64,000 nt of DNA from Gentiana macrophylla (Eukaryota; Streptophyta; Magnoliopsida; Gentianales; Gentianaceae). This document shows positions 22,138-32,105 of this stretch, piece after piece. The stretch lies in contig CM047805.1 of assembly GCA_026214975.1 (NCBI GenBank), positions 109,673,845 through 109,737,844 of the forward strand, written 5' to 3'. A program made the position numbers and the translations under genes. Below the pieces are notes generated by a model, which searched no databases, had not been told where the DNA came from, and saw nothing but the letters and a program-made list of their open reading frames with translations. How positions within the stretch are numbered: the stretch's first letter is position 1; every line of letters begins with the position of its first letter.

Positions 22138-22646
22138 TGACGATGCCAAATTATGTCACCTAATTAATCCGGGCTCCTATTAATCTAGTGTTGAATGCCC
22201 AAGATCATAATGCACTGTAAACATGGTGGTTGTTTGTGTTATTTGCGGCTGAGTCTAAGAGCTTGTCTTGGATTGCCTACGTATCCTGTAATTGTCCAGG
22301 AATCAAGCCTTACGTAGTTCCTGGATCGTGGTACTTATAGTGATAATGCGTGCCCTAACCCTAATGTTAGGTCGGTTCTAGCTATTGTCATATTTACCCT
22401 TAATGGGCCTTGTCCCTTGCCCAAGTTATCACGCTGATAATGGGCCTTCGTAGCTGGTGTGGACTCTGTCCTCGAGGTCGATCTAACCGACTTGTGCTAG
22501 ACCGACTCTGGACCACAGACCTACACTGCTCGAGGGTCGATCGTCGTAAACTACCTCGTGCCTCGACAAGCATAACTTGGCATTTACTCTTAATATGAGA
22601 GCCAACCGAATGACGACACGTTGAGGGGTGAAACCATGTATCGTCA
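22138..22646 (-). mobile_element. Tat element 5' LTR (509 bp)
   Basis: TGACGATGCC to TATCGTCA, collinear with 11280-11791 and differing by about 20 substitutions plus one 3-bp gap near the left end. It is next to the primer site, so it is the 5' LTR. Confidence 0.93.
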
Positions 22647-22651
22647 GCTGC

Positions 22652-22884
22652 TGATCATGGGGTATTTATAATTCATACATCACATTAATCAGTTAGAAAA
22701 TAGTCACGACAGAATAACAACATAAGGATACTAGTCAAGAGCTGTTGTGCCTGCTTTTTGACAATCAACAGGTTTGTTGATACTCAGCTATTTTTTTATG
22801 CTCAACTGATCTGCTTGCTAGGCTGAGCTGTTTAGTTGACCACATCCTCTTGTATCAACATTCCTTTCTCCATATATTGTAACA
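22652..22884 (-). mobile_element. 5' LTR of copia C, right piece
   Basis: Resumes the LTR cut at 11279 (TGATCATGGGGTATTTATAATTC, as in the intact copy at 25632) and ends ATATATTGTAACA. Confidence 0.85.
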
Positions 22885-23095
22885 AGAGATGCCCATTTTT
22901 CTTGGAAGGCAAAGAAACAGACAACCATTGCAAGAAGTTCTTCTAAATACTTTATGATTAACACAATTATATTGTAGTGAAGTGTACACTATAAATACTT
23001 TATGATTAACACATTATAACTTAATTAATTCATTGTGATCAGTAAGATTCTGTACTTTATTTTCTCTTCTTTTTCATTCAATTTAATAAATTTGA
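22885..23095 (+). pseudogene. Copia E RNase H stub and LTR tail, duplication copy 1
   Basis: 22885-22946 encodes GDAHFSWKAKKQTTIARSS-like residues of a plus-strand RNase H. It then jumps into the end of the E LTR (TACTTTATGATTAACACA, compare 26567), so the rest of RNase H and the LTR start have been deleted from this copy. The copy at 25867-26680 keeps them. Confidence 0.75.
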
Positions 23096-23310
23096 AAACA
23101 TGCAACTGATAGAAGGAGGATGGAAGCACCTAATAAGAGGGGAGGGTGGAGGCATATCAAAAGAAACTTGATGAGTAATTTCTGATGCATGAGGCTAAGG
23201 ATGCTTCTCAGACTGCCACTGAGTTCTTGGATGAGGCGGGGGTAAGACACATGAGGAACTCGCTTAGACTCATTAGCTAAGAAATAGGTGTTACCCTTAC
23301 CACCTGCCAT
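23083..23310 (-). other. Chromovirus-like gag stub or unknown ORF, duplication copy 1
   Basis: A 75-residue open frame starting MAGGKGNTYFLANESKR and turning hydrophobic after residue 40. A near-identical frame is at 26890-26663. It lies about 100 bp downstream (minus strand) of a GCTCTAATACCA word, one change from a Met primer site. It could therefore be the truncated start of a gypsy gag, cut by the E LTR. No domain is recognisable. The shared open frame may simply reflect the duplication. Confidence 0.3.
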
Positions 23311-23464
23311 GTCTGAGAAAGAGAAAATGTAAGAATAAATCTCATACTAAGATTAAAACATAAACATTAAGATCCTAGATATAAGTGCTTAAACCCATGT
23401 TTTCCTAACTTAGGCTCTAATACCACCTTTATCAGAGGGTGGAGAGAAATTAGCTCTAAAACCA

Positions 23465-25057
23465 CCTAAAACGCCCCGCTCTTGGATACCGAGTCATTAT
23501 TCAAAAATGGAATGTTCGGCATGTGACTTTCAAATAAAACAATAATACTCATGTATGCCTGACGTAATATCAATGTAAAATAAAAGGTGTGAAAGAAAAG
23601 AACATGCCAAGACTCGAGGAATCGACCCTCAAGGTCTTCCATAAAACACCATCAACAAGAACACCATTGATCTCATAACTAGATTCACCGATGACTAGAA
23701 CAAATGTTAACATCCATTACAACCAAGATAAGTGAGAAAGGAAACTACTAAAACTACTTAGAACTCATGCCTTATTCAAAGGAAACAACCACTGAAACAT
23801 GAAGAACTCCACGAATCATTCCTAAACTTGCTCTCCAAGATAATCGTCAAAACCTTCCTGAACTGCATACCTTTTAATTCAAAATAAAGAAGTAAGTTCA
23901 GGCATTGATCTTAGTAAGGAGTAGAAGATCAAAAAGAGATATTCATGTTTGTTAAATGCTGGGAGACATGACATGAATCTGCTTCACCTAGTTTACAAAA
24001 TGGGTTAAATTTAAAGCATCAGCTACAGTTATAGCAAAAACACTATAGAAGCATGTATTGTCTATTGCATAAAAAAGCATGTTCAATTAACTAGTAATGT
24101 TAATTTTGCACTCACTTGTTCCGTTTAATGAACTAATTAACCTAAAATATTTGTGTTCTTGGTTCCTTTTTCATGTTCATGTTTATGTTTCATGTTCCAT
24201 CACATAATACCATATAGTCTAGGGAAAATGCATGCTACCACATAGCGTATGGGCACGCTGTAACATGGGAAATACGACTAGTCATACATCCAACGTGACA
24301 TGTAAAATCACAATTTCTCGTTTGATACATCGTCTTATTACAACACGGGGAATACAACTGGTTACACATCTGACATGAAACATAGTCATTGTATATGTAG
24401 TTCTGAATATAATAGTATCTTACCTAGAATATATTGGTAGCCACGTAAATCAAGTTGCAGCACAAAAATAGCAAATAAGTTTAAGGTCTAAGCCCATAAA
24501 TGCCCATGTGATCATACAAAGACCATAACAACATCATACTATGACGTCATTTTTGATTTATTGTTGAGGCTGACGATGGAGAGGACGACAAAAATTCTTT
24601 GGTCTTTATTAAATCTTCCATATAGTACTAATAAAACGATTAAATCCGTTCACAAAATTAGTAGAAAAACATATATTACTTGAGAATACGGCTTATGCCA
24701 CATAAACTGCCATAAATTAGATTATGGAGCTGGACTAGGTCGGTCTACTGACATGACCAACTTGTCAGGTCAGATTTCTAAACCACAATTACATGGTAGC
24801 TATCTATGCATATAATTATGTCCATAAAATAAGTAATACTTAAATTGAAAGCATGATTTTTAAAATAAAAATGGTTTTGTTGTTGTTGTAAGATCTTCTT
24901 ACCTTTTTGACGCCAAATCTATGAACCAAACTACAATTATCCTTCAAATCTACTCTCTAGAAATAAATATAACATGGATACTACAGAAATCTATCCTAAT
25001 TAAGATCAAATATAAGAACTTTTACAAAAAAAAAAATTAGACATTTACCTTAACTCT
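23465..25057 (-). mobile_element. Chromovirus-like LTR A, partial, duplication copy 1
   Basis: It begins after the primer-site-like word with CTAAAACGCCCCGCTC and TGGATACCGAGTCATTATTC, and resembles LTR F (30689 on, TGAATACCGAATTCTTATCC). It includes the GCGTATGGGCACGCTG(T/C)AACATGGG block common in gypsy LTRs. It is cut off at 25057 by the duplication junction. No genes. The class is inferred from layout and loose similarity. Confidence 0.45.
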
Positions 25058-25529
25058 ATGCAATAGTATTCTCTAAAGAGTTTAAGATCCAAGATCTTAG
25101 CATATATCACATTTCCTCCAAGCTTGGAAATCTTATGAACTTGTGTCTGCTCTCTTAATTGTGACATCCACAAAAAGATACTTATTATTTGTAAACAATA
25201 CCATCACAATTGACATCTGCTAGGAGTTGTATTTATTGACATTCATCAATGGTTGAACCAACCCTATATACATATTCTCATTAGGATGAAGATAATCTGG
25301 ACTTGATGGGCTCAGTTCTTGCTTCATTGTTCTCATGGCTATCAAGAACATATAATCCACACAAAAATCCATAAGATTGTAACGATCAGAAACTTGTAAG
25401 GATGTAAGAATTTGCATAGAATTCTCTCAAGATTATAGGAAAACACGATGAAATATTAAGAAAACTCTCAAGTTGCTTCATGAAAACCAGAGTAAACATA
25501 GAAAAGCAGCCAAAACTCTCAAGCTTCAC

Positions 25530-25541
25530 TCTCTGATACCA
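25530..25541 (-). promoter_or_regulatory. Copia C primer-binding site, duplicated copy
   Basis: TCTCTGATACCA on the plus strand, directly before the LTR at 25542, the same single mismatch to the Met-tRNA primer site as in copy 1. Confidence 0.8.
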
Positions 25542-25866
25542 TGTTGAAGTTGTGAAACTGAAAACACAGCACTAAAAATACTGCGGAATTCTTATTACTC
25601 AAAAATAATGAATGAGTTAAGTGATAATGATGCTGCTCATGGGTTATTTATAATGCATACACCACATTAATCAGTTAGAAAATAGTCACGACACAATAAC
25701 AACCTAAGTATACTAGTCAAGAGCTGTTGTGCCGGCTTTTTGACACTCAATAGGTTTGTTGATACTCAGCTGATTTTTTATGCTCAACTGATCTGCTTGC
25801 TAGGCTGAGCTGTTTAGTTTACTGCATCCTTTTGTATCAACATTCCTTTATCCATATGTTGTAACA
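25542..25866 (-). mobile_element. Copia C 5' LTR, uninterrupted copy (325 bp)
   Basis: TGTTGAAGTTGTG...CATATGTTGTAACA. This is the pre-insertion state of the LTR split by the Tat element, and it shows GATGCTGCTCATGGG where copy 1 has GCTGC, Tat, GCTGCTGATCATGG. Confidence 0.9.
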
Positions 25867-26277
25867 AAAGATGCCCATATTTCTTGGAAGGCAAAGAAAC
25901 AGACAACCATTGCAAGAAGTTCTTCTAAAGCTGAGTACATGGAAATGACTAATGAAACCTGTGAGATACAGTGGCTTAACTACATTTTGAAGGATTTACA
26001 GATCCCAGTTGAACTTCCTGATGTTTTGATCTGTGACGATGATAGTGCTTTAAACATTGCTCACAATCCTATTTTTTATGAGAGGACAAAACACATAGAG
26101 ATTGACTGCAATGTGTAAGAGACAAGGTCAATTCAGGCTTGATCAAACTTCTGCCCTTTTAACACAAAAGAACAACTTGCTGACATCATAACCAAAGCTG
26201 TAAATGCACCGATTTTTTGCTATCTATTAAACAAAATAGACATTTCAAAGATTTTCCAGCCAAATTCAAGTGCATAA
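25867..26277 (+). pseudogene. Copia E RNase H C-terminal half
   Basis: Plus-strand frame from 25870: DAHISWKAKKQTTIARSSSK, AEYMEMTNETCEIQWLNYIL, ALNIAHNPIFYERTKHIEI, then a stop near 26116. A frameshift leads to NTKEQLADIITKAVNAPIF and a terminal stop at 26277. These are copia RNase H motifs (SWKSKKQ, SSAEAEY, TKHIDI, QxADxxTK). It abuts the minus-strand C LTR, so C appears to have inserted head-on into this gene. The upstream part of E is not in the window. Confidence 0.9.
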
Positions 26278-26330
26278 TGGAGTGATAGATGCAACCAGAA
26301 TGTCCAAGCTGATTCATTCACCATTTTTAA

Positions 26331-26340
26331 TTTGAGGGGG
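26331..26340 (+). promoter_or_regulatory. Polypurine tract of copia E
   Basis: TTTGAGGGGG immediately before an LTR start TGTTATAATA, after the RNase H stop, as expected for the 3' end of a plus-strand element. Confidence 0.75.
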
Positions 26341-26680
26341 TGTTATAATATATAGATAACTGAGTGATAGATGAAGAGGATGCGTATACACTCTGCTCAA
26401 TTATTATACTCAGCTGCCTTGAAGTTCAATTGACTTACTCAGCTCAGTTGCTTGCAAAGCTCAACATAGCTGACTTAGTTTCAGCAGATTATATAATGTT
26501 GTAACTTTCATTCTCTTATAACTGAATGTACTGCTGAATATAACTGTTCTAGTGAAGTATACACTATAAATACTTTTTGATTAACACATTATAACTTAAT
26601 TAGTTCATTGTTCTTTGATCAATAAGATTCCGTACATTATTTTCTCTTCTTTTTCATTCAATTTAATAAATTTGAAAACA
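26341..26680 (+). mobile_element. Copia E 3' LTR, 3'-truncated
   Basis: Starts TGTTATAATATATAGATAAC, matching the reverse complement of the C LTR start (TGTTACAACATATGGATAA), so E belongs to the same family as C. A TATA-like CACTATAAATAC lies near 26558. The CA terminus is not found; it fades into the chromovirus-like sequence near 26680. Confidence 0.7.
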
Positions 26681-26890
26681 TGCACCTGATAGAAGGAGGA
26701 TGGAAGCACCTAATAAGAGGGGAGGGTGGAGGCATATCAAAAGAAAATTGATGAGTAATTTCTGATGCATGAGGCTAAGGATGCTTCTCAGACTGCCACT
26801 GAGTTCTTGGATGAGGCGGGGGAAAGACACATGAGGAAATCGCTTAGACTCATTAGCTAAGAAACAGGTGTTATGCTTACCACCTGCCAT
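26663..26890 (-). other. Chromovirus-like gag stub or unknown ORF, duplication copy 2
   Basis: MAGGKHNTCFLANESKRFPH..., 75 residues, aligned with 23310-23083 with a handful of substitutions. See that entry. No recognised domain. Confidence 0.3.
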
Positions 26891-27054
26891 GCCTGAGAAA
26901 GAGAAAATGTAAGAATAAAAAATGTAAGAATAAATCTCATACTAAGATTAAAACGTAAACATTAAAATCCTAGATATAAGTGCTTAAACCCAAGTTTTCC
27001 TAACATAGGCTCTAATACCACCTTTATCAGAGGGTGGAGAGAACTTAGCTCTAA

Positions 27055-28960
27055 AACCACCTAAAACGCCCCGCTCCTGGATACCGAGTCGTTATCCGAA
27101 AAAGGAATGTTCGGCATGTGACTTTCAAATAAACACTAATACTCATGTACGCCTGACGTAATATCAATGTAAAATAAAAGGTGTGAAAGAAAAGAACATG
27201 CCAAGACTCGAGGAATCGACCCTCAAGGTCTTCCATAAAACACCATCAACAAGAACACCGTTGATCTCATAACTAGATTCACCAATGACTAGAACACATG
27301 TTAACATCCATTACAACCAAGATAAGTGAGAAAGGAAACTACTAAAACTACTTAGAACTCGTGCCTTATTCAAAGGAAACAACCACTGAAACATTAAGAA
27401 CTCCACGAATTCATTCCTAAACTTGCTCTCCAAGATCATCGTCAAAACCTTCCTGAACTGCATACCTTTTAATTCCAAATAAAGAAGTAAGTTCATGCAT
27501 TGAGCTTAGTAAGGAGTAGAAGATCAAAAAGTGATATTCATGTTTTTTAGATGCTGCGAGACATGACATGAATCTGCTTCACCTAGTTTACAAAACGGGT
27601 TAAATTTAAAGCATCAGCTACAACTAAAGCAAAACCACTATAGAAGCATGTATTGTCTATTGCATAAAAAAGCATGTTTTATTAACTACTAAAGTTAATT
27701 TTGTACTCACTTGTTCCGTTTAACGAACTAATTAACCTAAAATATTTGTGTTCTTGGTTCCTTTTTCATTTTCATGTTCAAGTTTCGTGTTCCATCACAT
27801 AATACCATATAGTCTAGGGAAAATGCATGCTACCACCTAGCGTATGGGCACGCTGCAACATGGGAAATACGACTAGCCATACATCTAACATGACATGTAA
27901 AATCACAATTCATCGTTCGATACATCGTCTTATTACAACACGGGGAATACAACTGGTCACACATCTGACATGAAACTTAGTCATTGTATATGCAGTTCTG
28001 AATATAATTGTATCTTACCTAGAATATATTGGTAGCCACGTAAATCAAGTTGGAGCACATAAATAGCAAATAAGTTTAAGGTCTAAGTCCATATATGCCC
28101 ATGTGATCATACAAAGACCGTAACAACATCATACTATGACGTCGTTTTTGATTTATTGTTGAGGCTGACGAAGGAGAGGACGACAAAAATTCTTTGGTCT
28201 TTATTAAATCTTCCATATAGTACTAATAAAACGATTAAATCCGTTCACAAAATTACTAGAAAAACATACATTACTTGAGAATACTGCATACGCCACATAA
28301 ACTGCCATAAATTAGATTATGGAGCTGGACTAGGTCGGTCTACTAACCTGACCAACTTGTCAGGTCTGATTTCTGAACCACAATTACATGGTAGCTATCT
28401 ATGCATATAATTATGACCATAAAATAAAATAAGTAATACTAAAATTGAAAGCATGATTTTTAAAATAAAAATCGTTTTTTTTTGTTGTTGTAAGATCTTC
28501 TTACCTTTTTGACGCCAAATCTACGAACCAAACTACAATTATCCTTCAAATCCACACAAATCTACTCTCTAGAAATAAATATAACGTGGATACTACGGAA
28601 ATCTATCCTAATTAAGGTCAAATATAAGAACTTTTACAAAAAAAATTAGACATTTACCTTAACTATAGATTCTGAACCGGAAACATCCTCTTGACCGGCT
28701 TCGATTCTGGCACTTAGATCTACAAAATGAACCCAGAAACGATCAAACTGGGCCTCCAGATTTCGATACGGCTGCTTTCCCGAGGACACTGATATGGACA
28801 ACAACTAGAGATGCTTCCTTGAAACTGAGAACGCGAAATTCTGAAATCCATGCATTCCTAGTGCATCTTTTATAGATTATCAAAACCTCTAAATAAGTCG
28901 CGCGGTTTCTGATTCATCATGCCAAAGAAATTAATGTTTAAAAGATAATGAAAAAAAAAC
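27055..28960 (-). mobile_element. Chromovirus-like LTR A, duplication copy 2 and its unique end
   Basis: To 28664 it matches copy 1. From 28665 it continues uniquely, with a minus-strand TATA-like word (complement of CTTTTATAGATTAT at 28869). The right edge is uncertain, somewhere near 28960, about 300 bp upstream of the host gene's TATA box. No gene inside; the 61-residue minus frames (27236-27051, 27496-27311) are not recognisable. Confidence 0.4.
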
Positions 28961-29079
28961 CGGAAAAAAAAAATTCCCTTATTAGAAGGTGAGTGATTTC
29001 ACATATAAAAAGAAATTATATCAATTCTTTAGACGATAACATTTTCTTACAAAATAACTATCGTAACCTTCAAAATAGA

Positions 29080-29107
29080 AAGAAAAAGAAAAAGAAAAAG
29101 AAAAAAA
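29080..29107. repeat. (GAAAAA)n-type A-rich microsatellite
   Basis: AGAAAAAGAAAAAGAAAAAG repeats, upstream of the EXORDIUM-like gene. Confidence 0.85.
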
Positions 29108-29337
29108 TCACGTACAGCTTTTGTATGCCAACTTTACAAGTCAATTTACGCGTCACGTTTCTATACTACATACTACATGCATATCACTAAGTTTGACATG
29201 TCCACACCATCTCCCCTCCCCTACCCCCTGCCCACCACCCATACATATACCCCTCCCTATAAATGCTTAAACCCATACTGTTAAGTATTTAGAGTACTTG
29301 CCATTCTCCAAATCTCTTGCACCATTTCTCTCCTAAA
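29108..29337 (+). promoter_or_regulatory. Promoter and 5' UTR of the EXORDIUM-like gene
   Basis: TATAAAT lies at 29258-29264, 74-80 bp before the ATG, a normal plant core promoter spacing. A C-rich CCCCTCCCCTACCCCCTGCC block (29213-29232) lies just upstream of it. No brassinosteroid element (CGTGYG) is clearly visible in the short unique upstream segment. Left of about 28960 the DNA is retrotransposon LTR. Confidence 0.6.
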
Positions 29338-30279
29338 ATGGCTTGCAATATTCATACTCTGTCTTTAACTTTCTTTGCTATTGTTCTTTTGACGCTTTTG
29401 CCCTTCTCTACATCAGCCTTCCCCAGGAAACTAGCTCTAGTCAAACCAATACCACTTGTGTTGAAGTACCACAAAGGTGAGCTATTGAAAGGTAATGTGA
29501 CTGTCAACCTAATATGGTATGGTTCATTCAAACCTAGCCAACGTGCTATAATCATAGACTTCTTTAAATCCCTCAACCCCCAGAGCAGCCGCCATGGAAC
29601 ACCACCACCACCACCGGGGGTCGAGACATGGTGGGGCACCACCAAAAATTACTTAGGAGGTCCAAGTATTATCACTGTAGGCAAACAAATTTTCGCAAAT
29701 TACTCTCTTGGGAAATCTTTGAATGATACACAAATTGAAGGGTTGAGCTCTAAACTAGTCCAAATCAACACGATCAATGTCGTATTAACTGCGTCTGACG
29801 TGGGGGTAACAGACTTCTGTATGAATCGATGTGGGACCCACGGATGGACGCGTGGACGCGGAAAAAAGGCTAAGAAATACGCCTATGCATGGGTGGGTAA
29901 CTCAATGACTCAATGCCCAGGTGAATGTGCATGGCCATTTCATCAGCCAACGGTGGGCCCGCAGACACCTCCGTTAATTGCACCTAACGGAGACGTCGGG
30001 ATCGACGGAATGGTGATTAACTTGGCCACCGTTTTGGCAGGCACCGTAACAAACCCCTTCGATAAGGGTTACTTTCAAGGTCCGGCTAGCGCCCCATTAG
30101 AGGCCGTATCGGCTTGTACAGGGATATTCGGGTCGGGTGCATTCCCCGGATTTCCGGGTTCTCTATTGGTGGATAAAACAACGGGTGCCAGCTATAATGC
30201 CCGTGGAGTAAACGGTAGGGAATATCTGCTGCCAGCTATGTGGGACCCAAAGACATTGACATGCAAAACATTAGTTTAA
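29338..30279 (+). CDS. EXL: EXORDIUM/PHI-1-like secreted protein
   Basis: An intact, intronless ORF of 313 residues, the usual size and structure for the plant EXORDIUM/PHI-1 family (Phi_1 domain), apoplastic proteins linked to brassinosteroid- and carbon-dependent growth. ATG 29338 was chosen because the upstream in-frame codons lack an ATG and AAAATGGC is a good plant start context. Residues 1-26 form a signal peptide (ending PFSTSA, then FPRKL). The family domain spans about 40-313: YHKGELLKGNVTVNLIWYG, ETWWGTTKNYLGG, VLTASDVGVTDFCMNRCGTHG, YAWVGNSMTQCPGECAWPFH, GDVGIDGMVINLATVLAGTV, NPFDKGYFQGP, EAVSACTGIFGSGAFPGFPG. Conserved Cys pairs and possible N-glycan sites (NVT, NYS, NDT) are present. 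No stop, shift or odd codon use. The exact paralogue (EXO, EXL2, EXL4 or another) cannot be told. Confidence 0.96.
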   Translation: MACNIHTLSLTFFAIVLLTLLPFSTSAFPRKLALVKPIPLVLKYHKGELLKGNVTVNLIWYGSFKPSQRAIIIDFFKSLNPQSSRHGTPPPPPGVETWWGTTKNYLGGPSIITVGKQIFANYSLGKSLNDTQIEGLSSKLVQINTINVVLTASDVGVTDFCMNRCGTHGWTRGRGKKAKKYAYAWVGNSMTQCPGECAWPFHQPTVGPQTPPLIAPNGDVGIDGMVINLATVLAGTVTNPFDKGYFQGPASAPLEAVSACTGIFGSGAFPGFPGSLLVDKTTGASYNARGVNGREYLLPAMWDPKTLTCKTLV

Positions 30280-30688
30280 GTCAAAAATCAATGAAGACTT
30301 TGGTGTCCACGACAAATAATATTTTGTGCTTTTTTGGAAAAAGAAAATGATGAAAAGGGACCTCTCAAGCCTCTTGCAGTTTTATATATTGATATCAGTC
30401 GCTGCAATAATTTGACTTTTTAATTTGTTGTACACATGTGTGAGATTGTTTCTTGCGTACGAAAAAGATTGAAATCGTTCAATAGAAAGCATCAATTTCA
30501 AATCGAATTTGAGTGTGTGTGTGTGCTTTTATTTTATTTTTTTTGGAGTGGAGAATTTGATTGTTTCTTGTACACGAACTAAATTGAAATTATTAAATAG
30601 AAAATATGAATTTTTATTTCGATTTTGCATAGTCTATATACTGCTCATCTTTATTGCTTCATCCTCTCTCTTAATTCTTTAGATATAG
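30280..30688 (+). other. 3' flank of the EXORDIUM-like gene
   Basis: AT-rich, with T-rich and AATAAT-type near-upstream elements (30316, 30402) that may direct polyadenylation, a short (GT)n run near 30513, and no further gene. Confidence 0.5.
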
Positions 30689-31179
30689 TGACGTCCATAT
30701 CCTGAATACCGAATTCTTATCCAAAAAATGACGTATGATATGTATATAATTAAAATTTAATCTAATTATATGCGTAAGCCTTACGTAGACAAACATCAGA
30801 GAACAAGGCGGAAGACAAAACGATAGACTCGGCAACTAAAACGGACGACTAATATAACAATCGAAACGCAACACATATTGTTGCATCTAATACATCATTG
30901 AAAAACTTTAATATAACTGTCAAACCCGAATAATCCATTACATCTTGATATCCACAAACTCAACCATTGATTTTTATCATTACAAAGGTAGAAGAGTCCA
31001 TACTCAAATTACAAAAGAATAAATAATAACAGACTTGTGCTGCATCATCCCTAGGGTCACTCTTCAGTAGCCTCGAAAACAACCTACAAAATGCACCACC
31101 TTCTTGGGGTGAGAACAATTGAGAAATGGGTAAGTATATACGTACTTAGTAAGTAATAGAATAAACATATACAATAAAT

Positions 31180-31218
31180 AACACACACACACACAGATAT
31201 ATATATATATATATATAA
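31180..31218. repeat. (AC)n(AT)n microsatellite
   Basis: An ACACAC run followed by an ATATAT run inside LTR F. Confidence 0.9.
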
Positions 31219-31849
31219 CAAGAATAATTTCTACAATCACTACCATTTAGGTTGTAACAATAGAGTTCACTCACCCTCTGCTAGCTTCGTAGTGTAAACT
31301 TGCACGCACAAGTAGGTTTGTTACACCAAGATCAAAGGAAACTATCTATGGTGAACACCGCACCACAACACAGTTAGCACCTCAGTGGCACGGATAGTAC
31401 CATGAGGAAGATCACACGAGTCCCTTGGCCTCAGACCAAGTGGAGAGGTGCAATAGTACCATGCTACGAAGTTTAAACGTGTCTCACCAATGATAATGGT
31501 GTTTTAACTTTTAGACAAAACATATATGTTTATTACGAGTTTAATTTAACCACCTGATTCTTCACACAAAAAGGCTTCCTAAGGAATTCTAGTCCTAGAC
31601 ATTGTATTTATGATACCTAGCTAGCACGTTGTAAAAGAATCATTGACTACGAAGTGAATGTCCCACAAGGCCTAAACAATTGTCTTCTGGTGCTCCAACC
31701 TTCTCCCCCTAAAGGGTCTTAGTTGTGGTGATGAGCCAAGGCTACCAAAAGTCGAAGTTCGACATTGTCAAATTAATAGATAATGCCCTATAGGCATACA
31801 TACCATACAACATCAAGTTGCACACAAGAAAATATTAAAATATGGTGAA

Positions 31850-32105
31850 CATGCACTTTGGCACCCGCCAACCCTATACAAAAAATAAACTGACATTCTG
31901 TTTCACCTTGGCACCCGCAAAATCTTCTTTGCGCTCGCCAAGAGTGAACAGAACACTCTGCTTCAATTTGGCGCCCGCCAACCTTCATTGGCACCCGCCA
32001 AACCCTGTCAGTACATCATGTTAACATGCTAAGCATCGTTGGCACCCACCAACATTGAACAAAGCCATCCTAAATATTTATGCTCAGCTTAGCGCCAGCC
32101 AAAGC
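31850..32105. repeat. Cluster of TTGGC(A/G)CCCGCCAA palindromic motifs in LTR F
   Basis: About seven related 14-bp words: TTGGCACCCGCCAA near 31858 and 31989, TTGGCGCCCGCCAA near 31968, and variants near 31909, 31930, 32039 and 32088. Spacing is irregular (about 20-60 bp). Each word is an imperfect palindrome (TTGGC...GCCAA) in otherwise AT-rich DNA. Confidence 0.8.

Larger units (their letters stand above)
11280..22646 (-). mobile_element. Tat-lineage Ty3/gypsy retrotransposon, full length, nested in copia C LTR
   Basis: Outer ends are TGACGATGCC and GTATCGTCA, with GCTGC directly repeated on both sides (11275-11279 and 22647-22651). The total is 11,367 bp including a 1.5-kb nested solo LTR. 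Two ~0.5-kb LTRs enclose gag, protease, RT, RNase H, a second RNase H and integrase on the minus strand, plus an antisense gene beside the 3' LTR. A second RNase H and an antisense extra ORF are features described for the plant Tat group (Retand/Ogre-like elements). The LTRs differ by roughly 20 substitutions in 509 bp by eye (about 4%), so the insertion is moderately young. Stops, a frameshift and altered catalytic residues show it is no longer autonomous. Confidence 0.93.
10731..25057. repeat. Tandem duplication, copy 1 (later split by the Tat element)
   Basis: Ignoring the Tat insertion (11280-22646), this stretch carries the same order of pieces as 25058-28664. The order is C gag leader, C primer site and LTR, plus-strand E RNase H and LTR, then the chromovirus-like gag stub and LTR. 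Copy 1 ends ...CATTTACCTTAACTCTATG and runs straight into the start of copy 2 (CAATAGTATTCTC). Copy 1 has lost most of the E RNase H. The Tat element is absent from copy 2, so the simplest order is duplication first, Tat later. Confidence 0.8.
25058..28664. repeat. Tandem duplication, copy 2
   Basis: Direct repeat of 10731-11279 plus 22652-25057, in the same orientation and order. The two copies differ at many positions (several percent by eye), more than the Tat LTRs differ from each other. It ends ...CATTTACCTTAACTATAG, after which LTR A continues uniquely. Confidence 0.8.

Noticed and set aside
29352..29645. 97-residue minus-strand frame
   Set aside because: Shadow of the EXORDIUM-like gene on the opposite strand.
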